Notes: generated from the letters alone by a model not told the origin. A DNA stretch of 64,000 nucleotides from Hyaloscypha bicolor E (GCF_002865645.1 NW_020194684.1:3291030-3355029); one strand, 5' to 3'; counted from the stretch's first letter, positions 1 to 13,883 are shown. A program made the numbers and translations.

Positions 1-1790
1 TAATTATTGTATAGAAAGCTATAAGGTTATAAAAAGCTATAAGAATTAAAAAATCAAGCAAACTTTTAACTTTTAACTTATAACTTGGTATAATAAGTAA
101 CTTTAGTAATTAAAAGAGTTAGTATTAAATTTTGCAATATTAGTTTTTTTATTCTCTATTATAACTTACTTCTATTATTTTACTTTTAATATATTACACG
201 CATTATATAATACTTAAATATCTCTAAAAATTAATTTTAAATCTTATAGAAACGAAATTTTTAATTAACTTTCTAAGAAGTATATAATTCCTGAAATTTT
301 AAATAAAATAATAAGAATCTTATAAGTCAAAAATAAGTTAAAAATACTTAAACGAGCTTTCTTTAAATAAAATATATTATATAATAAGAAAAATAAATCT
401 CTTAAAATTAAGAGAATTAAATCTTATATTTATAAAATAATACTTATAAATATAACTAATTCTAAAAAGTAATTCTAAATTTTTTTTTATATAATATTTA
501 GCTAAATATATATAAGTTTTTTACTTAATTAGGAAATATAATTTAGTATAATTTAATATAAGTAATACTTAAAATAAGAAACTAAATTTATAATATTTAA
601 TATTTATTTATATATATTTATTATATATTTAGAGAATAATAATAAAAGTATTAATAGCTTATAAATATTATATAAGAGAAGTTAAACTATAAGGAAATTA
701 AAGGCTAAAAAGTAAACTTAATTAAAATAATAAATTAAAATAATTAAAATATAAAATATAAAATAATATTTAAAGAAAAATAAGCTTTTATAATATAAGA
801 TTATAATATATAAATAAAATATAGAATTAATAAATAAAAAAATAATATAATATAATATAATATATAAGTAAACTATATAACTTTAAAACTAATTCTTATT
901 ATACTAGTATTATTAAGGGATTTAAATTTATATTATTATTAATATTTATTTTTTGTAATATTATTTAGTATTATATAAATGTTTTTAATTATATAATATA
1001 TAATATATTTAGCTAATTCTTTTAAGTATTTAAAAAGCTTAATTATTACTTTCAAGTAATTTTCTTTAAGAAAAGAAAAGATATTTCTTTTATATAATAA
1101 TATTAATTCTTTTATTTGAGAAAGATTATTACTTTAAGATTAATATAAAGAATTAAAGTATTACAATTCCATACTCCGCCTAGCCTGGTATCTGAGCCTA
1201 GTATCTAGTATCTGGTATCTGAGCTTGGTATCTGGTATCTGGTATTTGAATATCTGAAATTATTTAATAGTTATATGTAATAGAGCTAAGGGAAGCTATA
1301 TTCTGGGAAATTTAGGATACTAAGCCCTATTAGGCTAAGCTATAAGCGAGAAACTATAAATACTTAAGGGACCTTAACTCGAGATTTCTTTTCTTTCTTA
1401 GCTTAGTTTTTTTTAATAAATAATTCTCCTATAAATGTCTTATTTATAGACTTTTTTTATAGAGCTATAATATAAAGAATACTAAAAGAAAATATTATAT
1501 AATAAATATATAATTATTAAGTAATATAAGCTTTTAGTAAATAAGAAGCTCTTAGCTAAATTAAAGCAAGATTATATTAATTAAAGTAAGTTATTCTTGT
1601 AATTTTTTTCTCTTTTTAATTTAGGCATTGACTTATATTATAGCTTAACTTAAGAAGTCAGGTAATTTTTATTTAAGTAAATAAACCGAGCCTTAATATC
1701 TTTTTACTAATAGTTCCCCTTCTTAGCTCTAGGGCCTCTTAGTTAGCTAAACTGCAAATATATCATTATATACTGAGATTGTTAGCTACA
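1..1790. other. AT-rich, RIP-like degenerate block
   Basis: The first ~1.8 kb is overwhelmingly A and T, with long runs of taa, ata and tta and almost no CG. No reading frame of useful length survives on either strand. Composition changes sharply to normal near 1810, where a GC-rich stretch begins. Such isochore-like blocks in filamentous ascomycetes are usually old transposon sequence mutated C-to-T by RIP. I cannot identify the original element because no protein motif remains. Confidence 0.7.
1181..1257. repeat. Degenerate short tandem repeat (ggtatct-type)
   Basis: Inside the AT-rich block, about eight imperfect copies of ggtatct/agtatct, interspersed with gagc or gagcct, follow one another. 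It is the only locally GC-richer patch in this block before ~1800, so it may have arisen after the surrounding mutation. Confidence 0.6.
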
Positions 1791-2620
1791 AATATTAATA
1801 AGTAAAGATCGAACCTGCAGCCCGCGGCCCCAAATATTGACTCAACCGGAGGCTTCGATTTCAAATCCAGTTTCGCCGTTCACAGGGCCTTCAATTATTG
1901 AGATTCAGAATCCCGATTCCAGAAGCCGCTTGGCGTGCTCTCGGATCTTGTGACTCGATACCACACAACGAGGATTGAGGGCAGGCAAAAGCAGCAAGTT
2001 TTTTCCTGGGCCAATTCTAGTACCATTTCAGGAGGCGTTAACTACAGAGACAGATTTACAGCTTCTGCAGCTCCGGACTGAGGTTCTGTATTTGTCTATT
2101 CGGAAGGATGCGACCAGGGCACTTCGTGCATATTCATTGCAATCGGCTTGCGAGGGTATTCCATTCGATGATGGGTGAGGGACGGCACCGGTTTCAGGCT
2201 TTGTGCATACACTGGCGCACCGAGTGTGCTTCATTCTCCTTACCGTGTCCCAAAGTTGGGTGGCTGGAGGATTTGAATGGCCAGGCCGATGCAGTGCAAC
2301 CGCACACAGCAATGGAGTCGACGAATCAGCACAGACTTCGGGTCAAAGCTGGGCATTTTCATGCGGCTTCTGTACTCCGTATTGCAATCTCGCACTCAAT
2401 GATTGTGGCTGAGGCCGCACGCTGTTCTGTTGAGGGCAGGGCCGACATTCTTAGCTGGGAAATACAACTTCTCCGTGTTCTCTTTTCACTCCATGTCGCG
2501 GTCCTTCTTTCCAATAAAAATCGTTTTCAAACAGTTATAATATCTCCCTTTCAGATCATTTGCTCCATCTTCAAACTTTGTATTGGTAACTTGAGTGTTG
2601 GAGTGAGCTCAAGCACGGGC
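1791..2620. other. Transition region, no gene recognised
   Basis: Composition is normal again. The reading frame of the downstream membrane protein stays open upstream to about 2108, so an N-terminal extension or upstream exon is possible. The translated sequence there has no recognisable features, and I treat it as 5' flank or leader. Confidence 0.4.
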
Positions 2621-4670
2621 ATGGACTTTCCAAGACGCAAACCGCTGCCAGCCTCAAGCTCATTGAGACATAACACTTACCAGCTTGTCTCGTCACCTTC
2701 GCATGATCAGAGCCGTTCATCATTGTGGATGCAGGGAGCGGGTCGACACCTATCCTCTGGTCCTCCTCCCTACGAGTATACTCGACGAAGCTGGACCACC
2801 GTCGAGGATAGTGGCCAAGAATCGAATCGCGAGACTCATGAATCGTCGATTACTCATTTATATCCACCTCTTCATGGAAAGCTTTGGCGGACGGGTTACC
2901 TTCGAAATGTTCCCTGGCTGGGGGTCGGAAGCTTAATGCTTGTCTTGTCCTCAACAATTGCGAGTGCGATCCTCTTGGTCGTCTCTAACGGCGACGCAGT
3001 CTCAAGCTGGCGAGTCGCTCCTTCTGTTGCCCTCGCCATCCTATCAGCAATATCAACCGCCTCCTTAAGCTTCTCTCTTGCAAGCGGCCTTAATGTTTCC
3101 TGGTGGCGTAAAATGCTTGAAGGCGCGCCTCTAGATCAGACGCATCGTTACTGGGACCATGGCAATAGTATATGGGCCGCGGTGACAGCTGGGCGACGGT
3201 CCAGCTTTTTGTCCATTGCAAAGTTACTCGTTACCCTTGCTGCTATCGCCGAGGGCCCCTTCATTCAGCAAGCATCCACCATATCAACCAGAGAAATTTC
3301 CAAACCACTGCCACTCCAAGCTGCGCTTGCAGTAGATCTTCCCCCGGGATACACGGCCGATGTAACAGGGGAGTTCAGGACGCCAACCACCCCTTCTAGC
3401 TCGTTCTCGGGCGTCTTTAACAATTACACGAACCGAGTGTCAATCACCCATGGCTTTGACGGCTGTCCAGGAGTTTGCACAGCTAACGCATCGGGTGTTG
3501 GCTTTAAGGTCTCATGTGCTCCAGATACAAATACAACATGGGACATGGAAGTCTACAGTGGTGGTGTCACCAAACCGCAGTTTACTGCCAGCACTACCTG
3601 GCGGGCACAAACCTCAGATGGTTACGATTCCATTGCTGCCAATGGATCATATGAGTATCTCACCTTGTCAGCGGGCTGGGCCATTAATACAGTCACCCCA
3701 CTCCTCTTCGTCAACCGAGTTTGCAGTCTCTCGTTAGCCATGGTTTCATATCCACTTCAAATAGTGAACAACACGGTCAGCTTGACTTTGCCAAATGGCA
3801 CAAATCCTGAGGTTCTCTATGATCTCCCCATCGCCAGCACAGCTCCCGGTATGGGTCTCACAGGGGCTACCACTCTCGGAGGGTTCAGCCTCATTGGGAA
3901 TGTAAACGATTTTGGTGAATCTCCTACGGAAGGGCCATTTTATGCAAATGTGTCTATGATTTCCAACGGCGCTCTCGCCCTCTACAGCTTATATGGCCTG
4001 AACTCTTTTACTTGGTCACATGCCATAAATCCTGATTGGGATGTCATGCAGTTCTCGGGCTATGTATGGCGTGATCCTATACCCGACATCCTGGCTGCAT
4101 ATCATGAGATCATGTTTCGACTTGGTTTGAGTGCTGCAACCAATGCAACTCTCGTTGGACCAATTGTACTTGGTGGTAAAACGTATACAAGCGTGAGAAG
4201 CGTCTCAGCCACTTACGTTTTCAATGAGAACTACTATGTCTCAAGGTATAGATACCTTGGAGGCGCCATGGCCGTGATCATGTTGGCGATTCTCAGCGTT
4301 ATGCCAACGTAAGTTCCCTTTCAATAGACTTAGCCTGCTGAGTTTCAGATCTGGGAAATTTACACATAGTCAAGACTCCAAGTGATGACGAACAGCTGAT
4401 TTCGGGTGACATAGACTCAGAGGCTGGTGGAATCTTGGTCGCGCAACTACGCTCTCGCCGTTGGAAACAGCAAAAGCCTTTGGGGCTCCTCTACTTGCAA
4501 AGTGCAATTCGAACGATACTGTTGAGAACCTCGTCGATAATGTCAAACATCAAATTGTCAAATACGGCGCCACAATAGGAGATGAATTGGGGGATCGCGG
4601 GAGCAGACTGCGACTTGAAGAATACGGAGAAGTGCATACTCCTAGGTCTGAGACAAGGTTTCAACAATGA
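2621..4670 (+). CDS. Multi-pass membrane protein of a fungal unknown-function family (DUF3176-like)
   Basis: Modelled as two exons, 2621-4308 and 4421-4670, giving about 645 residues. The donor is gtaagt at 4309 and the acceptor ctcag at 4420. The join restores GWWNLGR followed by LSPLETAKAFGAPLL, a C-terminal signature I associate with this fungal family. The N-terminal ~90 residues are polar and disordered. Hydrophobic helices follow at roughly residues 110-130 and 145-165, with another near 195-215. Next comes a long Asn-glycosylation-rich domain (NYT, NAS, NTT, NGS, NNT, NGT), presumably extracytoplasmic, and then a final helix spanning the exon junction. The DUF3176 label is from memory and tentative. 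Function is unknown. The Met at 2621 was chosen because upstream translation lacks any family-like sequence. Confidence 0.7.
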
Positions 4671-7600
4671 TAACAATCAGTATTGGAGACGAAAGATAGC
4701 AAGCTAAGACCTGGCAGTGCCCTGCAACTTCTGAGATTCAAGGGGTGGGGGTCTTAGGGGGGTGGTATTTGATAATTGAGTCAAGATTCCTGAATCTTTT
4801 CCACGGTCACTAACGATGAATACTTCCTGCTCTAAACTCTTTTTGCAGGCAGGCCACATATGCGTCATGGTGGATTTTTCTTCACAAATGTGCAAATCTC
4901 AGAAGGATAAGATGGCGGTTCGAAGAATAACGGGCCGCTTTATAATTCTCAGTAATGGTGGGATCAGCTTGACTTGCGATTTCTCAAACTCAAAATTGGA
5001 TCCCTGTGTATCAAACTCCCAGAGCTCGAACCCCAGACTGTGCATCACTGCGAAGCAAAGTGATTCCCTTATCAAAGTGCTTTCGGACGTCTAGGGCCCT
5101 GATTCTAAGATCTTGATAGAAGATTTTACAACAAAATCTAAGAACTTAGATCTCATTTTTAAAATAATGTACTAACATATAGACTTGAAGTTGGGGTGTT
5201 GATATGGCCCAATTCTCCTCAATCTATGGCCGTATGTGACAGCAATATTGCTCTTCGACACTATAGCCCACATAAAGTTCAAATTTCAACAGAATCCGCA
5301 GATTAATACAGAAATCCAGCAAAATCGACGATGCCTCAGCATCAGATCGTCAACACAGTGGTTGGATGTCTAGGACTAGAACTTGAACCGAGATTTGCGA
5401 TCCCGCTTTTCTACAGGCGTAACCATTGAGAACACAGAGTCGAGCACGTGGGGCTGCCAACGCTGTTGCCTCACATCGGCCGACGGCTAATCCCGAAGCC
5501 TTTTCGCGAAAGTCGGCCACGGGATCGCAGGTGATTAATCCTCGGCGCCGAGATCGGGATCGAGTAGATGCGGGGCAACGCAGATACTCCCTTGCGGCGT
5601 GCATGAGCTGAGCGGAACAGATTCCCTCGCCTAGGAGGATCGCCAAGCGTCGCGCATGCAAGTTGGCCCAAGTTACGTGCCCCAGGCTCTGACAATCCTT
5701 TCAAACCGCCCATGGGCTTCGTATATTTCAGACACACCACTCTGGGGCTTAATATCTCCAATACGAATGCTCCCCTGTTGAGTGTGAAATCGAAAGACAT
5801 GCGGTTAGTAGTATGACTTGTCCCGAAAAATATGTTACAGTACATTGACCAAACATCAGATAGCCTTGATTAGTATTACAAGAGGAGCCTGTTTAACATT
5901 ATTAACTTTGTTGAGTCAAGAAGACTTTTAGAAAATTTTCAAATTATTAGACTTCCTATGTGATACAACTATAGACTTCTTTTACTAGTTAATCTTTATC
6001 TTATGTTCATGATTTATAAAGTGACTTCCTAACAATTTTGTAGAGATAACTCAGAGCATGAAGACAACCCTACTCTTTTATTCTATCTTCCTGGCCCTAG
6101 ACTTCCTAGTAGATTTGATAACCTAAGAATTGTATTAAACCTAAAAGAGTTATGTTAGTTATCCGGCTTGTTCTTTCATTTTTTGAAGATGACAAAATCT
6201 CAATATAAAATCCAGAAGCAAAAACATATAACGCAAAATCAGCCCGTTTGACAAACACAGCCTACTACAAACCAAAACATGAGGAAAACCAAAGCGAAGT
6301 ATGTATTAAGTCCGGCTTCAGCCAGATGTCAATGCCAAAATCCGATTATCCGAAGAAGCATACCCCCAAGCTTTTGCCTGGAAAAGGAATCCAGTACTGC
6401 CTACAAATATCTATAAGAAGGGGGCAATGCAACATCACTCCTGGAAAATCCAAACTTTAAAGGGTTCATTGTTCCTATTCCTTGAGAAACCCAATGCCGC
6501 AATTTAGGACACTAGTCTCACCGAAGATTTTCAATCAAACGACAAGACATACTAAGACATTCTAACAATGTCTTCTCCGTCAACTTCACGTTTTCAGGTG
6601 TCGGGAGAGAATAGAAAGTATGCAATCCCGTTTTGTACCTAATAGCTCATTGAATTAACCCCAAGTATCTAAACTAAATATTTATCAGTAGCGAAAGCAA
6701 CCAGGAGTCTTCGTACATGTTGCAAGAATATCTCCAGGCAGATCCAACCGTCTCAGAGTATTGTTCTGGGGCGACTCAAGCAGACAAAACCCGCGCAAGC
6801 AAGGATGCTCGGTCACACATGGCCAAGAAGCAGGTGGAGAACTTCGACAAAATATGGGCGGGAAGCCAAGGATCTGCAAAGTGAGCGCAGGTGGCGTGAA
6901 TATCAAGGAAATGTCAAGTAGTTATTCAAGGTTCTGTCAATCTGTGTTTGTCGGACTGGAAACTGGATACGCACATACAATACTTGGTGGCACTCCAGAA
7001 ATGTCAGAATCAAGCTGAAATTAAAGAAAAATTCTAGATGCCCCTTAAGCGGCGCCATGCTGTGTCACAAGAATGTCAGTAACTCCGTCCTAGTGTGGTT
7101 TGAAAGGTTGGCTCACAGTATCTGATTTGGTCCTGCCATATTTTGTCAGAAGGCGGTGTAAGCCCCAGCCTTCCCAATAGAGGTTAGCCATGGGGAACGA
7201 CAGCCTCTCACGTTGCAAGGCTGTTTCTCACTTGCTAATAATATATTACTTTATCCCCAGAACGATTCTTTCCTGAAGCCTGGTGTAACCAGAAAATGTA
7301 ATGTCAAGTCAAAATTTTATGTGAATTTTCTTGCGGGAAATGTACTTGTAAATGACCAGCAATCTGCGATGCTGCAACCCACTATCCGTATCAGTGACAC
7401 GGCCAATCAAGAGGTGTAGAGAGTTGAACCAATCACTTCATGAGATAGGGGCTAGGTTGATCCAAAGCACGTTTGACAAAATCGGACAGCTCTGCCTAAG
7501 CGAAGGGCACATGCATTGAGGTCACCCCTGTTGATCCGACAAAATCTGGTGACACAACATTGGCGGGCATCAGGTTTTGTCAGATTTGGGGGTGAGGCTG

Positions 7601-7799
7601 TGTTGGGCTGCCCGGCAAGGCACTTTCAGCACCGGTGGTAAAGGTAAGTAGCCTTGCATATTTAAGGTGAGCTGCCAGCAATCCTCTTTTCGAGGTGCCC
7701 GCCCAATTTTTCTTCAGTACCAGCCTGATAAGGTGCCCAGCAAAATATATCAAAAACATCCTTGACTTCAATATACGCGCGCCCACTACCACGCTCATC
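4671..7799. other. Long intergenic region, no gene supported
   Basis: About 3.1 kb with only short open frames on both strands, none with recognisable motifs. It is AT-leaning from about 5100 to 6250. Overlapping frames near 5350-5850 are open on both strands, which argues for chance. Confidence 0.5.
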
Positions 7800-10700
7800 A
7801 TGGATTCAAGACCGCGACATATCCCTCCGAGCGAGTGGAACCGCTGGAAAGATACCATCTTGGCTCTCAGGCGTGGCAAGACCCTCAAAGAGGCGATGGC
7901 TCTTATGAGGGATGTGCATGGATTTAGTGCGAGGTACTCAATCACAGCCCCGTACCCTACAATTTTCCGCTGAATAACCCCATGTCTCAGCCAGTCTCAA
8001 TACGAAACACAGCTTAATGTCTGGGAAAATCGCAAGAATCTCAAAGTGGATGAGTGGGCAGATATACTCATGATTATTGACAAACTTAATTCTCGATATG
8101 AAAATTGCAGGGTACTTATATCGGGCCATCCCGTTCCTGCCGCTAGAATCGAGAGGGCAAGACGGCATTGCGTAGCTAAATTGGGGGGTGCAAAATGCCG
8201 TAGAGCGGCGGTAATAAAGGGTAAAATATTGCCATCGAGTGCACTGAATTTTTGCTGACAGTGGCAGAACGACGGTCTACCAACCTCCAGAACGTTTCTA
8301 TCGAGACTTTAGCGGCTGATGGAAGGTGGACCGCCTATAACTACCTCGACGACATGAATGTGTCGGACCATTCCCACAACCAAACCGATAATGGAATTCA
8401 CTTGCCAATCTCTCCGGCTAACGACAGCGGCCCATCTGGAAGTGCTATTCCTGATAACGGCGAGTGGCAAGGCGGGCACATGGATGATGAGATCACTACC
8501 TTCAACATAGGGACCACATTTCTGCGGTCAGGCTTCTTACACAACTTTGATTCACAAGTCTTCGGTGGGGAAATTGTCGGCGAAGAGACTTTGCCATCGC
8601 CCACAAGAGGGTTGTTACCTTCCAACCTGTCAAGGGCTATCATGCAATCGCCTTCGCAATGGGGAGTATCTAATTTTGGTGATATCGACTTCGGGTCGTC
8701 CAACTGGGACTCGACAGGTTGGGTAGAGGCTCCCAACTACCAGTATTTTTGGACACCTACGGATCTGCTGAACAACTTGCCATTCAAGCGATTCAGAGAA
8801 GATCTAGGTATGTATTCCATTCTTTCTTAGGGCTCAGATATTCCAAAATATTATTCCCATCAATATATATGCGAGAGAAAAAAACTATATGCCTAACCTC
8901 TGTTTAGTAATTCATCAGAGCCGATCCTCTAATATGGCTGGGGCCCACTTGGTTTCTACAGCTCAAACCCCAGTCACGCTCTTCCTGGAAGATCTCAGAT
9001 CTTCCATGTCAGAAGGGGATAAAAATCAAGGGGATCGATGGCCAATATATGCGAAGCACCTGTTGTCATCACTTGAAACTCTTCTGCCCGACGGGAAACT
9101 CCAGCCAGGCTATGATAGCAGACAGAGTCTAATCACCGAAGATGAGGTATTTCAAACTAAATTCAACCAGCTCTTGGTGTTTTCAATTGCCAACAACTTT
9201 GCCGGTCTCGAGGATGTTCCTGTCGAGAGCATGCTCAAGTATTGGAACCGAGCTGGCGGCATGGCCTCTTTGTTGCTGCAGTCGTTGCAAGCAAGTCAAA
9301 GTCATTCCGCAAAGGCTTTGGCACAAAATCTTTTTCGAGCAGCCATCGAAGCAAATGATGAGCATGTTCTTAAAAGCCTGCTCTCCATTGGCTCACTTGA
9401 CGTTAACACCACGATGTGCATTGCCAATGGCGAAAAGTTGACTCCTGTTGAGCGAGCTGCATACCTTCAAGAACTAGGAATAGTTGAGCTATTGCTCATT
9501 GCCAAGGCCGATGTGAATAAGACATTCCCAAACACTGTGAACCCAACGTTGCATTCACCACCGTTGCATCCACGTAGGATATACTCGAGAGGGGCACTTG
9601 GAAATTTTATTTTGGGGTGCAGGACGACTACCTCAGAAGCTTTTGAACTTGGCAAATTGCTATTACGAGCTGGTGCCAGGGTTAATGCTAGCGTTGCCAA
9701 GCACGCCTTGGAGCTTCTCAACTACCGAGAGCTGGCTTATCTTATTGTTTCTAGCGTATCCGACTCTGATCATGCGGAATTCATGGGTAGTCGGGTTCTT
9801 GAGTACATCGCACTCAGCCTTAGTGACCGACAGGCCGCAGAGGTTACCAACAAGCTCATTTTGGCCTGTCAGCGGACGAATTGCAGAAGATGCTTGAGCC
9901 AATTCCAAGGTCATATGGATTCGGCTCTGGTACAAGGTGCAAAACGCGGCCATTCGCAACTTGTTGGACTCCTCTTGCGTTACTCAACAACCCCCCACAG
10001 AGCCCTGAGCGCTGCAATACAATGCGGTAAACGCGAGTTAATAGACACTATCCTCACTTTGAAACCAGATATGGATGCTCCTGCGCACAGCATCTATGAG
10101 TCGAGTTCGATTTTCGGGCAGAAGCGGGGCGGCGATGAAGATGAGGATGGTGAGACAACATCGCTCGCGGAGGCAATTAAGTCCAGAGATGAAAGCCTTA
10201 TTCGGATGATAGAAGGTGCAGGTTCGCTGGCACACTTAAATGAAGGAGGACGTTTCCAAGCTGCAATCACTGCGGCATCAAAAACAGGCAATGCGATATA
10301 TGTGCAGAAGCTATTGGAACACTGTCCTTCTCCCGAACCTTCACACATGAGGAAGGCGGTATTTCACGCTATCCGAAACAATCAAGAGCAGATTTTCCGG
10401 ACATTGCTTGCAGCGGGAGCCGAAGTCAATGAAGAGTACGATAACTATAATGATGAACTAAACTTACTGTATGCTGCTATGGTTTGCAGGAATTCTTATA
10501 TGGTTCGTGAAATTCTGAATGCGGACATCAAGCCGTCATCTCCTATCAAGATAAGGGTGTTCCAGGAGGCGATTGAGTGGGGGGACAAATCGATCATCGC
10601 GGATCTTCAATCTACTTTTCCTGGGACATGGTTAAATGGGAATCAACTGTCGAAAGTTTTAGAGCAGGGTCATATGGAGTGGTTCGATTTCATCCTCAGC

Positions 10701-11720
10701 ACGAAGATGTTCTCAGGTTATGCTCTTACGGATTGCCTTAACGTTGCTATTGAAAGAGGCGACGAGCGGCTGTTCCGTGATCTCATCAAACGAGGCGCCA
10801 ATCCCATAGAAAACTCCATACTTCAGCATTGTGCGAGGAGCCGTCCTAAGATGCTCCCGTGGCTCTTGGAGCAACACCCCTCTCGAAACAGTGATTGCGC
10901 AGTGCCTGACTTCGGAACTTCTGCATTGAAAGCAGTAATAAACCAAGGCCTTGAGGGACTCGAGGCAGTCAATATCCTCCTTGGTTGCAGACTTGTTGAC
11001 ACAGAAAGCTATTCAGACGGTGAATTGCCTCTGGTGGAAGCAATCAGAATGAGTCAGAATGGCAATCATGCCAATTTTGCGGTGATTAGGAAGCTTCTCG
11101 ACAGCGGCTGCGATCCAAATTGCATTACCGGGAAGGCTGGTTACCTACGAGGTGCCAATGAGACAGCATTCCTGATGGCCATTGAGACAAAAAGCAATGG
11201 TCTGGTTCAACTCATGATTGATCACGGTGCTGATATCAACAGAAAGGCTACCATGGGACTGAAGAGAACCCCGCTACAAAGGGCGGTAGAGGTGAACAGC
11301 CTCGAACTCGTCGCGCTACTTCTTGGTGTTAATGCTGACGCCAACGGCAAACCAGCGACTCGTGGTGGTGGGACTGCTCTCCAACTCGCGGCCATCCAGG
11401 GCAATTGCAACATCGCTGCAAAATTGCTCGAATGCGGGGCAGACCTTTCCGCTCCACCAGCTGTTGTTAACGGCCGATGGCCGCTTGAGGGGGCGGCAGA
11501 ACATGGCCGTCTTGACATGATTGAGTTTCTGTGGAAGAACAAATTGGCTGGCTTTGGTGTAGCTGGCTTTGATGAAAAGCAATGTCGGAGGGCGATGGAA
11601 CTAGCGGAGGAGAATGGGCACAACCCATGTAGAGACTTGATTGCGGAACTTTCACAGGCAAGCGCAAGTGCGAATGTGCTGGATGTTGAGTGGCGGGGGA
11701 GCCCGTTGGGTTTCGCGTGA
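7800..11720 (+). CDS. Clr5-domain protein with C-terminal ankyrin repeats
   Basis: Four exons: 7800-7933, 7991-8220, 8268-8807 and 8908-11720 (exon 3 could start at 8262, also in frame). The product is about 1238 residues. The N-terminus reads RHIPPSEWNRWKDTI, then GKTLKEAM and HGFSAS/QSQYETQL across intron 1. This is the Clr5 domain pattern (fungal N-terminal helical domain, probably nucleic-acid-associated), ending with WENRKNLK and EW. An acidic, low-complexity linker occupies about residues 120-300. The rest is alpha-helical repeat sequence with recognisable ankyrin units, for example ELLLIAKADVN near residue 490 and MIDHGADIN, TPLQRAVE and TALQLAAIQGN near 1070-1170. Clr5-ankyrin fusions are common in large fungal families with unknown partners. 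Joins keep frame exactly, which supports the model. Confidence 0.85.
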
Positions 11721-12853
11721 GGTTGCTTAACAAGACATGTGGCTTGCGTGAAGACAATTGCGTTGATGATTGTTAGCCATGATTTTGGCGGAGAGATCAA
11801 TTATAGTTTAATTGGCAACATTTATTGCCACATCAACAGAAACTATTAAAGTGCTTCTTTATCTTCGTAACGGAATGATCACAGGATGCAATCATCGTTA
11901 GAGGTCAAGGTTGTTACTCGCTGGGGCACCAGTATACTAACCCTAATTAAAGCTTTTACCATGCTGAATTATATTTTACATAGTTTCTTGATCATATGGA
12001 AAAAGGCTCTTAGTGACTATTCAATAAGTAATATCATAGCTTGTCTGGAAATATATCACATGAAGCCTAGAGATCTGTGAAAACATGAGACCTTAGCCGG
12101 TGCCTCTTACTCTATTCTTATAATTCAAATCTACTATCCTTCTAGCTAAATGGTCTCTTCCTTTGTGCCATAGCATGTCGCTCAATAGCAAGTATCTGGC
12201 CATTAAATAAAAGGGCATATTATGGCGATACAATGCCCAGGGCTTCCAACCTCAGCTCCCAATGCTGCGATTGCCCTGCTCCGGGACGGCATACCAAGCA
12301 TGTAGACTGGCGCTTGATGATATGGCCTAATTCGTTTCTTCTTCCCTTAATTTAGATTTCGTACTCGGACAAATGGATAAATGGATAAATGAATGACCAT
12401 TAATTATTACTGCTCTATCTTTACGTACACCGTCTGTCAGCGCAGGGTTCTGACTCCTATTCTCAAAGAGTGGGTATTCATTATCGGCGATTTCTGGCTT
12501 GAAGGCCAAGAACCAAGCGCCAAGAACCAAGAACCTAAAACTCGAAAACAGGATCTTGTTCGCATCTGTACTATTCAAGTAGGAGAACCTGCTCAACATC
12601 TAGGATCATACACTTAGCTCCTATTTACCATATACTTGCGTGATCTGCATTAGCATTAGTGCAAGGCCATAGCCCAATTTGCTAATTGCATGAATAAAGC
12701 AGTGTTTTGCATGTAAATAGGCTTCAAATATAATATTAAAGTTAATATAGATTGAGATGTTTGAAGCATAAGAAGTACGAGCCAGTAGAGGGTGTATTTG
12801 CCTCTGTAGTTAAGCTAACCTAGTAAGGGAGTATCACGCGAATGGCAACTAAC
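11721..12853. other. AT-leaning intergenic region, no gene
   Basis: Roughly 1.1 kb between the Clr5/ankyrin gene and the solo LTR. Open frames are short and unmotivated. A small tandem of ccaagaa-type units lies near 12507-12535. Nothing else is recognised. Confidence 0.5.
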
Positions 12854-13037
12854 TGTGACGGGCTAGGCCCTTACACAAAGAAGACTAGTGGTTTGATTAA
12901 CTAAGTAGAATTCTCTGAGGAGAGAAGAGAGAACGAAGAGCAGAGAGAACGAAGACACATGATATCGGGAATTCTCGAGTTCATGTGACCAGGCGAAGGC
13001 GCCTGGGAAGAATAAAACCGGGTTCTAACCCGTTACA
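12854..13037. mobile_element. Probable solo LTR
   Basis: A 184-bp segment begins TGTGACGGGCTAGGCCC and ends GGGTTCTAACCCGTTACA. The two ends are near inverted repeats and keep the canonical TG...CA termini. The flanking 5-mers are ctaac at 12849-12853 and ttaac at 13038-13042, a target-site duplication with one C/T difference, as RIP would produce. No internal retrotransposon coding sequence is present, so it is best explained as a recombined solo LTR. A short MITE is the alternative. Confidence 0.6.
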
Positions 13038-13883
13038 TTAACAAATTATCCTCAGTCGATGATCGTATGTAAAAAAGCAGATCTTTACTTTTGATTATAC
13101 CCCAACATGAAATCCAATATCGAACTCCCAAGCCTACTACCATTCCCCAACGGTACAAACCCAGTTCTCCACAGTTTGCGATGCGCGATACTCAAGTCTA
13201 AGGGATCGCAATAAAGTATTGAAAACTCGGAACCGAATTTTCTCGTTGCCACTTTTGACAAAGATCACTAATCGAGAATTGAGCACTTGCATCTGCAAAA
13301 GTTCCTATCTGCACGTCAGACCATGAAATCAAATTCTGTATTGGATACGCGAGCTTAACTCTGCGAAATCGACTTTGCAACTTACGATTGTGAATCGTAT
13401 TCCCTATTACCTCCGTAACCTGCTTTATCGCATCATAAATGACAAATGTAGCATCTCGGTTTGGCGATCTTGAGTTGGCTTGAAGTTCGTGGCGGGCACA
13501 TGATCTCTCGGTGGAGGAAGGCTGCACGTTGTACCGGAACCCGAAGAGTCTGTCACCAATGGAGAGAGACTCGTCGGAGAAGATGTAGATGTGCGTAGAT
13601 GACCTGCCCGTCCGACAGGTCGAGACACGTTGCCGTGAGAGGCTCTCCCCAAGGGCGGCGCTCGCGTCACAACGCTGCATATATTGATAATCTTGTACGC
13701 CTCGATCTACTTGGTTTTTAAATTCACTGCTAGATGGCGGTGCTGAACAGTCCGCTCTTGCAGAGTAGGTCTGAGAGGCACTACATGTGGACCCGACGCG
13801 TGCCCTGGAGCCAGCGCTGTAGCGCAGTGATTCATCGTGGTCAGGTCGTTATTGTCGTCGATGGTAGAGGGAGAGGCGATACA
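13038..13883. other. Downstream flank of the large minus-strand gene; nothing firm
   Basis: Two overlapping minus-strand frames (13198-13680 and 13425-13670) are open here. They could be extra 3' exons of the neighbouring minus-strand gene, but I see no convincing splice link, family motif or conserved sequence. Confidence 0.35.

Noticed and set aside
1975..2312. Overlapping short frames on both strands near 2.0-2.3 kb
   Set aside because: No motif and mutually antisense; treated as the 5' flank of the membrane-protein gene.
11222..11800. 192-codon minus-strand frame over the ankyrin gene
   Set aside because: Antisense to clear ankyrin coding sequence; low-complexity Ser/Ala translation.
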